Positions 52,986 through 61,658 are shown, numbered from the stretch's first letter. The stretch: DNA of 64,000 nucleotides from an uncultured Coriobacteriaceae bacterium (GCA_902778135.1 CACYWP010000015.1:1-64000); one strand, 5' to 3'. Numbers and translations: made by a program. The notes: a model not told the origin generated them from the sequence alone.

Positions 52986-53973
52986 CCTTGTCTCGTTTAT
53001 CCCCAGGGCCGTCGCCCAGAGCATTCCCCTCCTGCTGGGCAGCACCGGCGAGATCGTGACCGAGAAGTCCGGCAACCTCAACCTGGGCATCCCCGGCGTC
53101 ATGTACGTGGGTGGCATCTGCGGCGTCATCGGGTCCTTCCTGTACGAGCGCAGCGTGGGCGACCCCGCCCAGATGAACGCCTTCCTGGGTGTTGCGATCC
53201 CCTTGACATGCTGCCTGCTCGGGTCGCTGCTCATGGGGCTTCTCTACTGCTTCCTGACGGTCAACCTGCGTGCCAACCAGAACGTGACCGGCCTCGCCAT
53301 GACCACCTTCGGCGTGGGCTTCGGCAACTTCTTCGGCGGCTCGCTCATCAAGCTGACCGGAGCCGAGGTGCCCACCATCTCGTTGGGCGCCACGAGCAAG
53401 CTGTTCCGCACGACGCTGCCCTTTGCCGGCTCGACGGGGGCGTTCGGCAAGATGTTCCTCTCGTTCGGCTTCCTGGCCTACCTCGCCATCGCAATCGCGT
53501 TCGCAGCCTCCTACGTGCTCAATCACACGCGCGTCGGCCTGCAGCTGCGCGCGGTGGGCGAGGATCCCGCCACCGCCGACGCGGCGGGCATCAACATCAC
53601 GCGCTACAAGTACGTCGCCACCTGCCTTGGTTGCATGATCGCCGGCTTGGGCGGCCTGTACTACGTCATGGACTACGCCAACGGCATCTGGAGCAACGAC
53701 GCGTTCGGCGACCGTGGCTGGTTGGCCATCGCACTGGTCATCTTCACCATCTGGCGTCCCAACCTCGCCGTCCCAGCCTCCATCCTCTTCGGCGGCCTGT
53801 ACATCCTCTACCTGTACATCCCCACGGGCAAGAACCTCGCCATCAAGGAGCTGTACAAGATGCTGCCCTACATCGTCACCATCGTCGTTCTGGTCATCTC
53901 GAGCCTGCGCAACAAGCGCGAGAACCAGCCTCCGGAGAGCTTGGGCCTGCCCTATTTCCGCGAGGAGCGCTAG
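52978..53973 (+). CDS. Nucleoside ABC transporter permease 2
   Basis: The 331-residue permease (YufQ-like) has about eight hydrophobic segments. Family features are LGSTGEIVTEKSGNLNLGIPGVMYVGG near residue 20, RANQNVTGLAMTTFGVG, and LRAVGEDPATADAAGINITRYKYVA. It overlaps the first permease by 8 nt, completing a 4-gene transporter downstream of xpt. A terminator at 54004-54038 follows. Confidence 0.94.
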   Translation: MFSLVSFIPRAVAQSIPLLLGSTGEIVTEKSGNLNLGIPGVMYVGGICGVIGSFLYERSVGDPAQMNAFLGVAIPLTCCLLGSLLMGLLYCFLTVNLRANQNVTGLAMTTFGVGFGNFFGGSLIKLTGAEVPTISLGATSKLFRTTLPFAGSTGAFGKMFLSFGFLAYLAIAIAFAASYVLNHTRVGLQLRAVGEDPATADAAGINITRYKYVATCLGCMIAGLGGLYYVMDYANGIWSNDAFGDRGWLAIALVIFTIWRPNLAVPASILFGGLYILYLYIPTGKNLAIKELYKMLPYIVTIVVLVISSLRNKRENQPPESLGLPYFREER

Positions 53974-54003
53974 GAAACACAATAACCCCCATGCACGTCA
54001 CGT

Positions 54004-54038
54004 ACGGGGCGAGGACATGACTCCTCGCCCCGTTCCTT
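54004..54038 (+). terminator. Terminator of the nucleoside transporter operon
   Basis: A perfect 12-bp stem (54004-54015 with 54022-54033) with a 6-nt loop is followed by TCCTTT on the plus strand. Confidence 0.8.
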
Positions 54039-54082
54039 TCTCCTTGTGCCCATGGAGGGCGCGACCATCCTGCCTCCAGGGA

Positions 54083-54115
54083 CAAGAAGGGAGGGGTCCC
54101 GACTGGAACCCCTCC
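54083..54115 (-). terminator. Terminator of ptsI
   Basis: GGAGGGGT (54090-54097) pairs with ACCCCTCC (54108-54115). On the minus strand it is followed by CTTCTTGTC. It lies about 30 nt past the ptsI stop. Confidence 0.7.
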
Positions 54116-54143
54116 CCGGATGGTGCGATGTGCCAGACGTTGC

Positions 54144-55847
54144 TTACTTGGCGGCAGCCTGCAGGGCAGCCTTGACCTCGGCGTCCGTCTGGAACTTCAT
54201 GATCTTCTCGACCAGCGCGTCGGCCTCTTCCTTGGTCCACTGGGAGATGATGCGGCGGGCCTTGAGGATGGACGGGGCGGAGACGGAGAACTCGTCCAGG
54301 CCGAAGCCGATGAGGACCGGGATGAACAGAGGATCGGCAGCAGCCTCGCCGCACATGCCGACCATGATGCCAGCCTTGTTGGCCTCGCCGATGATGCGCT
54401 GCAGGGAGCGCAGGACGGCCGGCTGATACGGGTTGTACAGGTAGGCAACCTTGTCCTGACCACGGTCGGCGCACATGGTGTAGCCGATGAGGTCGTTGGT
54501 GCCGATGGAGAAGAAGTCGCACTCGGCCGCGAGGACGTCGGCGATGAGGGAGGCGGCAGGCGTCTCGACCATGGTGCCGATCTTGATGTCGGGGTTGTAC
54601 TTCACGCCGCGGGCGTCGAGCTCCTTCTTGCACTCCTCGACCAGAGCCTTGACCTTGCGGATCTCGTCGATGCAGGTCACCAGCGGGACCATGATCTCGA
54701 CATCACCGAAGGCGGAGGCACGCAGCAGGGCGCGCAGCTGGACCTTGTACTCCTCGGGGTTGTTGAGGCAGTAGCGGATGGCGCGATAGCCCAGGAACGG
54801 GTTCTCTTCCTTCGGAAGATCCATGTACGGGATCTCCTTGTCGCCGCCCACGTCGAGCGTACGGATGATGACCGGCTGGTCCTTCATGCGCAGGGCGACC
54901 TTCTGGTAAGCCGCGAACTGCTCCTCCTCGGAGGGAAGCTCCTGGGCGTCCATGAACAGGAACTCGGAGCGGAACAGGCCGACGCCCTCGGCGTCATGCT
55001 CGACGGCCGCGTTCGCGTCGTTGGGGTTGCCGATGTTGGCGACGAGCAGCTTCTCGATGCCGTCGGCGGTCTTGGTGGGGACGCCGCGGAAGGCCTCGAG
55101 GGCAGCCTTCTCCTCGGCCAGCTTCTTGGCCTTCTCGCGGTACTCGGCGAGCTCGTCGTCGCTCGGGTCGACGAGGACGGTGCCCTTGGCGCCGTCAACG
55201 ACAACCAGGTCGCCCGGCTTGATGTTCTTGGTGGCCTCGGCCACGGACAGAACGGCGGGAATCTCGAGGGCGCGGCAGATGATGGCGGCGTGGGAGGTGC
55301 GGCCACCGGTCTCGGTGACGATGGCGGCGACGTTGTCCTTGTCGATGTCGGCGGTCATCGAGGGGGTGAGCTCCTCGACGATGACGATCGAGTTCTCGGG
55401 CAGCGAGGAGAGGTCGACGACCTCCTTGCCCAGCAGGTCGGCAAGCAGGCCGACCTTGACGTCGGCGACGTCGGCGGCGCGCTCGCGGAACAGCTCGTCC
55501 TCCATCGCGGAGAACATGTTGTAGTACATGTCATAGGCCTCGGTAACGGCCTGCTCGGCGCAGATGCCACCGTCGATGGAGCCAAAGACCATGTCCTTGA
55601 TGCCATCATCGGTACCGAACTCGATGTGGGCCGTCATGATGCCGGCTTCCTTCTCGAGGCCGTTGGCCTTCATGCGCTCGATCTGCGCCTCGGTGGCGGC
55701 GACGAACTTGTCGCGAGCGGCGACGAAGCGGGCCTTCTCGGCCTCTGGGTCGTCAATCTTGACCGGCTCGAACGACAGATCCGGAGCAATGGCAACCTGT
55801 GCAACGCCGATGCCAATACCGTCAGAAGCATTAACGCCCTCGAACAT
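54144..55847 (-). CDS. ptsI: PEP-protein phosphotransferase (PTS enzyme I)
   Basis: The 567-residue enzyme transfers phosphate from PEP to HPr, starting PTS sugar uptake. The phosphorylated histidine is H186 in GGRTSHAAII. The PEP-binding barrel has GVGLFRSEFLFM, IIRTLDVGGDKEIPYM and FFSIGTNDLIGYTMCADRG, and the catalytic cysteine is in MCGEAAADP near 505. AGGAGG precedes the ATG at 55847. It lies 95 nt after fruK on the same strand, with a hairpin between. HPr and the sugar-specific EII genes are elsewhere. Confidence 0.97.
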   Translation of the reverse strand: MFEGVNASDGIGIGVAQVAIAPDLSFEPVKIDDPEAEKARFVAARDKFVAATEAQIERMKANGLEKEAGIMTAHIEFGTDDGIKDMVFGSIDGGICAEQAVTEAYDMYYNMFSAMEDELFRERAADVADVKVGLLADLLGKEVVDLSSLPENSIVIVEELTPSMTADIDKDNVAAIVTETGGRTSHAAIICRALEIPAVLSVAEATKNIKPGDLVVVDGAKGTVLVDPSDDELAEYREKAKKLAEEKAALEAFRGVPTKTADGIEKLLVANIGNPNDANAAVEHDAEGVGLFRSEFLFMDAQELPSEEEQFAAYQKVALRMKDQPVIIRTLDVGGDKEIPYMDLPKEENPFLGYRAIRYCLNNPEEYKVQLRALLRASAFGDVEIMVPLVTCIDEIRKVKALVEECKKELDARGVKYNPDIKIGTMVETPAASLIADVLAAECDFFSIGTNDLIGYTMCADRGQDKVAYLYNPYQPAVLRSLQRIIGEANKAGIMVGMCGEAAADPLFIPVLIGFGLDEFSVSAPSILKARRIISQWTKEEADALVEKIMKFQTDAEVKAALQAAAK

Positions 55848-55904
55848 GTGGTACCTCCTGTCGTAACAACACTTACATGTCTCTGCATGCATAGCAGCAA
55901 TGGA

Positions 55905-55926
55905 AAGCGGGGCCGAAGCCCCGCTT
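55905..55926 (-). terminator. Intercistronic hairpin fruK-ptsI
   Basis: A perfect 9-bp stem (55905-55913 with 55918-55926) closes a tetraloop. On the minus strand TCCATT follows. It may partly terminate transcription between fruK and ptsI. Confidence 0.6.
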
Positions 55927-55942
55927 GGTGCCAATATGTGAA

Positions 55943-56872
55943 CTACTTGTTCTGCTTGGCGATGACCTCCTCGAGGGCGGCGTGCACACGCATGATGGTG
56001 CTGTGCTTGGCGATGCCCTTCGAGGCGGCGGTGGCGGAACCACAGGCGGATGCGAAGCGCAGGGCCGTCTCGTAGTCTTCGCCGGCATCGGTCTTGGCAA
56101 CAAAGCCCGCGACCATCGAGTCGCCGGCGCCCGTCGCGTTGACCAGGCGGATCTTGGCGGTCGGCACGGTGTGGATCTGGCCGAACTCGTCATACAGCAG
56201 TGCGCCGTGGCCACCGCAGGAGACGATGACGTTCTGGGCGCCGCGCTCGTGCAGCTCCTTGGCGAAGGGGATGCACTCCTCGGGGGTCTCGGGGTTGGCG
56301 CCGAAGATGCGGCCGACCTCGTGGTTGTTGGGCTTGATCAGGAACGGCTCGCGGTCCAGCGACTCCATCAGCAGCGAACCCGGGGCGTCGACGACGAAGC
56401 GGATGCCGCGACCCTGCAGGGTCTTCATGATGATGTTGTACATGTCCTCGGGCAGAGACTTGGGGATGGAGCCCGTCAGGACCAGGGTGTCGCCAGGAGC
56501 CAGACCGTCGATGCGGCCAAGCAGCTCGTCAACCTTCTTGTACGGAATCTTGGGTCCCATGCCGTTGACGATCGTCATGACGATGCCGTTCATCTTGACA
56601 TTGATGCGGGTGTAGCCGCGGTCCAGCTTGACGAAGTTGCAGGAGATGCCCTTCTCCTGCAGGCGACTCACCAGGTACTCGCCCGTGAATCCCGCAACGA
56701 TGCCAAAGGCGACGTTGATGACGCCCAGCTCGTTGAGGAGGGTGGAAACATTGATGCCGTTTCCTCCGCAGTGAATCTCTTCGCTTGAAGACCTGTTGGT
56801 GAACCCCATGTCCAGCGTCAACGGATGCATCACGTAGTCGATGGCCGGGTTCAAAGTCACGGTGTAAATCAA
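55943..56872 (-). CDS. fruK: 1-Phosphofructokinase
   Basis: This 309-residue PfkB-family kinase makes fructose-1,6-bisphosphate from fructose 1-phosphate. It starts IYTVTLNPAIDYVM, has the first PfkB signature near HCGGNGINVSTLLNELG, and ends with LVNATGAGDSMVAGF carrying the catalytic aspartate. A tagatose-6-phosphate kinase role is the close alternative. The start is TTG at 56872 with AAGGAG 6 nt upstream. It is the first gene of fruK-ptsI. No fruA or fruR is adjacent. Confidence 0.93.
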   Translation of the reverse strand: MIYTVTLNPAIDYVMHPLTLDMGFTNRSSSEEIHCGGNGINVSTLLNELGVINVAFGIVAGFTGEYLVSRLQEKGISCNFVKLDRGYTRINVKMNGIVMTIVNGMGPKIPYKKVDELLGRIDGLAPGDTLVLTGSIPKSLPEDMYNIIMKTLQGRGIRFVVDAPGSLLMESLDREPFLIKPNNHEVGRIFGANPETPEECIPFAKELHERGAQNVIVSCGGHGALLYDEFGQIHTVPTAKIRLVNATGAGDSMVAGFVAKTDAGEDYETALRFASACGSATAASKGIAKHSTIMRVHAALEEVIAKQNK

Positions 56873-56903
56873 CGTAAGCTCCTTCCAGCGCTCCAGTGGC
56901 CCC

Positions 56904-56933
56904 ATTATGCTGCAACCCCACGCGCGGTTTGAA
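56904..56933 (-). promoter_or_regulatory. Possible promoter of fruK
   Basis: On the minus strand TTCAAA (56933-56928), an 18-nt spacer and CATAAT (56909-56904) lie 32 nt before the TTG start. The match is moderate. Confidence 0.4.
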
Positions 56934-57002
56934 CGAAAACCTAGCGAGCGACGGCATGGGTTTGCCAAGTGGTATTGTTCTAGCCCCAATCGACAGTTGC
57001 GC

Positions 57003-57018
57003 AACCTTGGTCAAGGTT
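57003..57018. promoter_or_regulatory. 16-bp dyad upstream of fruK
   Basis: AACCTTG-GT-CAAGGTT is a perfect 7-bp dyad with a 2-nt centre, about 140 nt upstream of the fruK start. It may be a distant operator or upstream regulator site for the fruK unit. The role is inferred from symmetry. Confidence 0.4.
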
Positions 57019-57044
57019 ACGGCGGTGGATGACGTCGCCTACGG

Positions 57045-57085
57045 GCGAGGCCCCGCCAGAGACAGTCGATCCGGCAGGGCCTCGC
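57045..57085 (-). terminator. Hairpin after the zinc-ribbon gene
   Basis: GCGAGGCCC (57045-57053) pairs with GGGCCTCGC (57077-57085). It lies 28 nt past the stop at 57113. There is no T-tract. Confidence 0.5.
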
Positions 57086-57112
57086 AGAGACGGTCTGATG
57101 TCCGGCGTTCGA

Positions 57113-57556
57113 CTAGCTCCAGCTCATGTCGATGCGCTCGACCTCCCCGCCGCAGCGCGGGCAGCCCTCGACCCAGATCCTGTCGACGTAGCGCTGGATG
57201 CCCTTTGACCGCACGCGCACGCCCGAGGCCTCGTTGTCCACCACGCTGTTGCAGTGCGGACAGCGCTCCGGGGCGATCGTGTGACGGAAGATGGCACCCG
57301 TGTCATCCTGCACGTATGCGACCTTGCCGCTGTAGATGCGCTGGCAGTAGGGGCACAGGAAGTGCGCGCCGCGCATGCGGACGTCCACCTTCACCGGCGA
57401 CTCCCCGCCCATCAGCATCTTCAGCAGGCTGCCGTGCTCCCCACGGACGGCCTCCGCCACGAACTCGGGGGGATTGAGCGCGTTGGCCCCGTATCCGAGA
57501 TGGAAGACCTCGCCGATCTCGCAGTTGTCACAATGCCAACCAAGCTTCCTGCCCAC
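57113..57556 (-). CDS. Zinc-ribbon protein of unknown function
   Basis: The 147-residue protein has four CxxC pairs, CDNC, CPYC, CPHC and CPRC, at about residues 9, 68, 98 and 132. These suggest two zinc sites. The second pair is followed by QRIYSGKVAYVQDDTG and the last by GEVERIDMSW. It is probably cytosolic and binds nucleic acid or a protein. The start is GTG at 57556 with GGGAAG upstream. I do not recognise the family. Confidence 0.8.
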   Translation of the reverse strand: MGRKLGWHCDNCEIGEVFHLGYGANALNPPEFVAEAVRGEHGSLLKMLMGGESPVKVDVRMRGAHFLCPYCQRIYSGKVAYVQDDTGAIFRHTIAPERCPHCNSVVDNEASGVRVRSKGIQRYVDRIWVEGCPRCGGEVERIDMSWS

Positions 57557-57786
57557 AAGATCACTTCCCTTCCGTCCGTCTGGTGTCTGGTCTCGCTACC
57601 CCCTACCTTACGACAGGGCGTCGCACGAGGGGGACGCTCCTGATGCCGCTGTCGGCAATTGGTTGTCCTACGTGGGCAAACAGACACCATGGGCCGGATT
57701 GGGAGACCACACCGGAGGACATGGGGGACGGTGGCATCCGGTCGTGCTATCGTATCGGGACCTCGTGCCCCGTCGAAAGGACCTCC
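57557..57786. other. Divergent intergenic region
   Basis: This 230-nt gap separates the zinc-ribbon gene from the DUF1294 gene and must hold both promoters. I see no hairpin or clear promoter in it. Confidence 0.4.
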
Positions 57787-58386
57787 GTGCAGCCGCCAAC
57801 CCTCGACCCGCTCCAGACCTACCTTGCGATCGCCAACTTGGCAGCGCTCGTGGTCTTCGGCCTACATCACATCCTGCGGCGCCTCGGACCCTCGACAGGT
57901 GTCAGCGAGCTGGTGCTCTGCCTGCTGTCGGCGGCGGGAGGCGCGCCTGTCGCGGCGCTCATGGACCTCCTCTTCGACCGGCGCCTCGTGAAGGAGAATG
58001 CCTGGCACCATGTGGTGGTCGCCTCGACGCTGGTCATCTGGGGCGTCGTCTTGGGGTTTGCCTACGTCCGTCCCCTCGACCCGGATGCGTTCCTCGCACA
58101 CCTGCGCTCCGACCACAGTGCCCTGGGCATATGCGTCGCCCTCGCCAGCGCGATTGCCTTCGTGGCCTTCGGTGTCGACAAGCGACGTGCGACGAGGGGG
58201 CGCTGCCGCATTCCCGAGGCGGTGCTCCTGGGGCTGTCGATGCTGGGAGGCTCGCCTGGCGCGCTCGTTGCGATGCGCCTGTTTCGCCACAAGGTCAACT
58301 CCCCCCAGTTCTCGTGGGGCGTCCCCCTCATCATGGTGGCACAGGTGGCCCTGCTGGCCTGGCTGGTCAACGCGGGCCTCGTCTGA
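57787..58386 (+). CDS. DUF1294-family membrane protein with internal duplication
   Basis: The 199-residue protein has four or so hydrophobic segments. The C-terminal half fits DUF1294: AIAFVAFGVDKRRATRGRCRIPEAVLLGLSMLGGSPGALVAMRLFRHK. The N-terminal half seems to be a decayed second copy: STGVSELVLCLLSAAGGAPVAALMDLLFDRR aligns with the same block but lacks the DKRR and FRHK charges. DUF1294 proteins are usually about 90-120 residues. AAAGGA precedes the GTG at 57787. Its biochemical role is unknown. Confidence 0.85.
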   Translation: MQPPTLDPLQTYLAIANLAALVVFGLHHILRRLGPSTGVSELVLCLLSAAGGAPVAALMDLLFDRRLVKENAWHHVVVASTLVIWGVVLGFAYVRPLDPDAFLAHLRSDHSALGICVALASAIAFVAFGVDKRRATRGRCRIPEAVLLGLSMLGGSPGALVAMRLFRHKVNSPQFSWGVPLIMVAQVALLAWLVNAGLV

Positions 58387-58417
58387 ACCTGCTCGCCACA
58401 GGTCCGGTTACGGCTCC

Positions 58418-60175
58418 CTACCTGCGATGATGGCCATGTCCCTCACGCATGATCTGCCGTACCAGCCCCAACCCCAGCCCGAGCGCCAGAAGGTAGCCGA
58501 GAAACCCTATGACCGGGATGCCGAAGATGACCGGCTTGATGCGCGCGTAGTAGACGACTGACGACCCGATGACCAGGCCCGCGATGATGATGCCCATGGT
58601 CAGGCGGTCGGCCGCGTGGGCGATGTCGCGTACCGGGTCCTCCGAGCCGGCCAGGTCGAGGTTCATCCTCAGCTGGCCGCGCGTCAGCATGCTGACGAGC
58701 AGGTCTGCCTGGGCTGCCGCGCCCATCAGGCCATGCGAGGCGGCGGCAGCCTCCCCCGCCATGCGCTCCGCCTCCTGCCTGGCAAGCGCCATCGGGTCCA
58801 GGTGGGCCTGGACGTGCTGCGTGATGATCTCGACGATGGAGACGCCGGGCAGGAACTCGTTGACCACGCCCTCGAGCGTCACGAGGGAGCGCGCGAGCAT
58901 GGTGACCGTGCCCGGCAGCTCGATGCCGTTGCGGCGCGCCATGGCGATCAGCGTGTTGAGGAAGGCGCCCATGTCCAGCTCGGACAGGTCGGCATCGCCG
59001 AAGTCGTCGATGATGGCATCGAGGTCCCCCAGCAGGTGGGCGTGGTCGACCCCACCGGTATCGGCGATGGAGAACCGCAGCAGCCCGTCCTTCAAGCCCG
59101 CCGCGTCATGACGACCGACCGCGAAGATCATGTCGGCCAGCGCCCTTCGGTCGTGGGAGGTGAGCCTTCCCATGATGCCCAGGTCCAGGTAGACGATCTT
59201 CCCGCCCCGTACGACGAGGTTGCCGGGATGGGGGTCGGCATGGAAGAAGCCGTCGTCGAGCATCTGCTGGGCATAGTTGTCGACGAGCTTGGTGCCGATC
59301 TCCTCGAGGTCGTATCCCTCCTCGACCAGTCGGTCGGTCTGCCCGATGGGGATGCCCTCGACGTAGTCCATGACCACCACGTGGCGCGTGCAGAGCGCCT
59401 TGTAGGGCTTCGGGCAGTCGATGTAGCGCACGTCGGCGTTGTTGCGCCGGAACTCCTCCAGGCTGCTGGCCTCCACGAGGAAGTCGGTCTCCTCGCGAAA
59501 CGACTGCCACAGCTCGTCGACGACCGACAGGATGTCGACGAACTGGTCGTCGCCCATGAAGCGCTGGGCGCGGCGCGCCAGGGAACGCATGATGGAGATG
59601 TCCTGCGCCATCAGCTCGCGCATGTGCGGGCGCTGGACCTTGACGGCCACCAGCTCGCCCGTCACGAGGCGCGCCTTGTGCACCTGTGCGACCGACGCGG
59701 ACCCCAGCGGCACGTCGTCGATTGCGTCGAACAGGTCCTCGAGCGGCGTGTCGTACTCGGCGCGCAGCGTCTCCAGCAGCGTCGTCCGGTCCATCGGCTC
59801 CACGTCGGTACGCAGCTTCGTCAGTTCCTGGCAGAAGCTCTCGGGCAGTATCTCCGAGCGCATGGAGAGAATCTGGCCAGCCTTCACGAAGGTCGGACCC
59901 AGCTCCTCCAGGAGCTGGCGCATGGTTTGCGGCGTCAGCCCGTTGAGGATGTCATAGCGTCCCGCGATGCGCACGATCTCCCGCAGGCGGGCCGCCTTCG
60001 TGGCGCGCGAGATGCTGTCCTGCCCCGACCCGCTGAGTCCGGTGAGCAGGCCGATGGTCTCGGTCCAGGAACCGGGCTCGGCATCGAGGGATTCCTGGAC
60101 CGAGGGGTCTTGCGATCGGGCCGCCTCCGACGGGGCGGTCCCAGGACTGTCGTGCGTGTTGCCTGGGGCGGGCAC
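58418..60175 (-). CDS. UbiB/AarF (ABC1) family atypical kinase
   Basis: The 585-residue protein has the ABC1 family's KxGQ motif in TFVKAGQILSMRSEILP near residue 85, the alanine-rich loop LGSASVAQVHKAR, the lysine in LVAVKVQRP, the HADPHPGN motif and VYLDLGIMG. Two hydrophobic segments at the C-terminus (LTMGIIIAGLVIGSSVVYY and GFLGYLLALGLGLGL) anchor it. Family members are ATP-binding proteins that support lipid or quinone metabolism. The start is a GTG at 60175 behind TAGG; no ATG lies nearby. It follows the phasin-like gene by 7 nt. Confidence 0.93.
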   Translation of the reverse strand: MPAPGNTHDSPGTAPSEAARSQDPSVQESLDAEPGSWTETIGLLTGLSGSGQDSISRATKAARLREIVRIAGRYDILNGLTPQTMRQLLEELGPTFVKAGQILSMRSEILPESFCQELTKLRTDVEPMDRTTLLETLRAEYDTPLEDLFDAIDDVPLGSASVAQVHKARLVTGELVAVKVQRPHMRELMAQDISIMRSLARRAQRFMGDDQFVDILSVVDELWQSFREETDFLVEASSLEEFRRNNADVRYIDCPKPYKALCTRHVVVMDYVEGIPIGQTDRLVEEGYDLEEIGTKLVDNYAQQMLDDGFFHADPHPGNLVVRGGKIVYLDLGIMGRLTSHDRRALADMIFAVGRHDAAGLKDGLLRFSIADTGGVDHAHLLGDLDAIIDDFGDADLSELDMGAFLNTLIAMARRNGIELPGTVTMLARSLVTLEGVVNEFLPGVSIVEIITQHVQAHLDPMALARQEAERMAGEAAAASHGLMGAAAQADLLVSMLTRGQLRMNLDLAGSEDPVRDIAHAADRLTMGIIIAGLVIGSSVVYYARIKPVIFGIPVIGFLGYLLALGLGLGLVRQIMREGHGHHRR

Positions 60176-60182
60176 CGAATGC

Positions 60183-60596
60183 CTATGCCTCGGGCTCGGC
60201 GTCCGTGGCCTCGGCCGTCTCGGGCTCGGCCTCGGCCTCGGGCTCGTCGGCTGTAGGAGCCGCATCGTCGACGGCCTCGCCCTCGACCTCGACCACGTCC
60301 TCGGCCTCGAGGTCCTCGGCGATCTTGCGGGCGCGCTCGATCCACTCTGCGCGCTCCTCGGCGCTCATGCCGCGGAACTTGCTGCGCAGCATCTCGTCGG
60401 AGGCGCTGTCGGCCGTCTCGCGCACCTTGCGGGTGAGCTCCTCGTTCAGGCTCTTGCCCTGCTCGACGGTCAGCTCGCCCTTGTGGATCAGGTCGTCGAC
60501 CAGCTCCTGGGACTTCTCGGCGCCCATGGCGACAGCGCCGACACCTGCCAGAAACGCCTTCTTGACGCCATCGGAAATGTCATCGAAAAAAGCCAT
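60183..60596 (-). CDS. Phasin-like protein with acidic tail
   Basis: This 137-residue protein opens with MAFFDDISDGVKKAFLAGVGAVAMGAEKSQELVDDLI, which resembles the phasin/PhaF-like helical family that coats granules or membranes. Residues 40-95 are charged helix, and the last 45 are acidic, Ala/Glu/Pro-rich. The second of two ATGs (60596) sits better behind GGGGAG. It is followed by the UbiB-family kinase gene after 7 nt, so they probably work together. No polyhydroxyalkanoate genes are nearby. Confidence 0.82.
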   Translation of the reverse strand: MAFFDDISDGVKKAFLAGVGAVAMGAEKSQELVDDLIHKGELTVEQGKSLNEELTRKVRETADSASDEMLRSKFRGMSAEERAEWIERARKIAEDLEAEDVVEVEGEAVDDAAPTADEPEAEAEPETAEATDAEPEA

Positions 60597-60754
60597 CATG
60601 CTCCCCTTTCGTCGTTACGGGCATGTCGGTCTGCATGGGACGAGTACCTTGCTTGCCTGCTACTGTACCCATTCGACGCGGGGTCATACACGAGAGGCGC
60701 GCCAGACGGTCCAGGCGACACGCGTCCGGCCGGACCGCACGGGCCCAGGCGGGG

Positions 60755-61420
60755 TCAGGGCCCCAGGAGGATGGAACGCAGGTCTCCCATCGTGTGCGCG
60801 ACGGCGGCGGCGCCCGCCCCCTCCAGCTCCCCGGGCTCCGCCGTGTCGCCATACAGCACGCCCACACAGGGGATGCCGCAGGCATGCGCGGCTTCGACGT
60901 CGTGGTGCCTGTCCCCCACCATCACGGCATCGGAGGGCGCCGCCCCAAGATCTGCCAGGGCGGCGCGGATGGCGTCCTCCTTGGTGGCCTCCCCATCCCC
61001 GTCGTTTGCGCGAACGGAGGAGAAGAGCCCCTCGATCCGGTTGTCGCGTAGGCCCATCCGAACCAGCTGGGTGCGCTTGGAGCTGGCCACCGCCAGCTGG
61101 CGACCTGCCGAGCGCAGGTCCTCCAGCAGCCGCGCCATCCCCTCGAAGGCGGGCCACGCCTCGAGGCCCAGGTGGTTGTAGATGTCCCGGTAGCGTCGCG
61201 TCACCTCGGCCGCGTCCTCGGGCGTCAGGCCAAATACCAGCTCGAAGGCCTGGGGAAAGGGAGGGCCGATGAGCTCTCCCACCCGCACCAGGTCCTCCTG
61301 CGGCACGCCCCACGCACCGAGCACCGTCGTTGCCGTGGAGACGATCGACGCCTTGGTGTCGGCTATCGTTCCGTCAAAGTCAAAGATCACGACCGGTCGG
61401 TCGGACAGGGTGTGTGACAT
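60755..61420 (-). CDS. HAD-superfamily phosphatase, phosphoglycolate phosphatase-like
   Basis: The 221-residue protein is a HAD-IA hydrolase with motif I IFDFDGTIADTKASI near residue 15, the cap domain with IGPPFPQAFELVFGL, motif II in LAVASSKRTQLV, and motif IV in VMVGDRHHDVEAAHACG. PGP or pyrophosphatase (PpaX)-like activity is likely; the exact substrate is unknown. The ATG at 61420 has GAGGAG at 6 nt. It is monocistronic. Confidence 0.9.
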   Translation of the reverse strand: MSHTLSDRPVVIFDFDGTIADTKASIVSTATTVLGAWGVPQEDLVRVGELIGPPFPQAFELVFGLTPEDAAEVTRRYRDIYNHLGLEAWPAFEGMARLLEDLRSAGRQLAVASSKRTQLVRMGLRDNRIEGLFSSVRANDGDGEATKEDAIRAALADLGAAPSDAVMVGDRHHDVEAAHACGIPCVGVLYGDTAEPGELEGAGAAAVAHTMGDLRSILLGP

Positions 61421-61515
61421 GCGTGGCTCCTCGCCCTCCTCGATGCGGCCCATCGCATCCGCAAGATGATAGCCCACCGCGACGGCCGTCGTAAGCACCT
61501 CGGGTCCCCGTATGG

Positions 61516-61546
61516 CCCCGATGGGTGTCGGGTGGCCCCATCGGGG
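61516..61546. repeat. Intergenic hairpin
   Basis: CCCCGATGGG (61516-61525) and CCCATCGGGG (61537-61546) are perfect complements with an 11-nt spacer. It lies in the 238-nt gap between divergent genes (60755-61420 and 61659-62906). It may be an operator or an RNA stem in a leader. Confidence 0.55.
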
Positions 61547-61658
61547 CGGTACGTGCATCCCAAGGGGAGGTTTTCCGCAGCTCCGCGCTGCAGGGCGCAG
61601 CACCGTGCAAAATTGCGTACCCTGTTCCTTGCAGACCCATCACGTACGGGAGGTTTCC

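Noticed and set aside
54120..56075. 651-codon open frame antisense to ptsI
   Set aside because: ptsI is unmistakable on the other strand. The antisense product is Leu/Gly/Asp-rich without motifs.
58616..60256. 546-codon open frame antisense to the UbiB-family gene
   Set aside because: It mirrors a gene with all ABC1 kinase motifs and has no ribosome site or recognisable domain.
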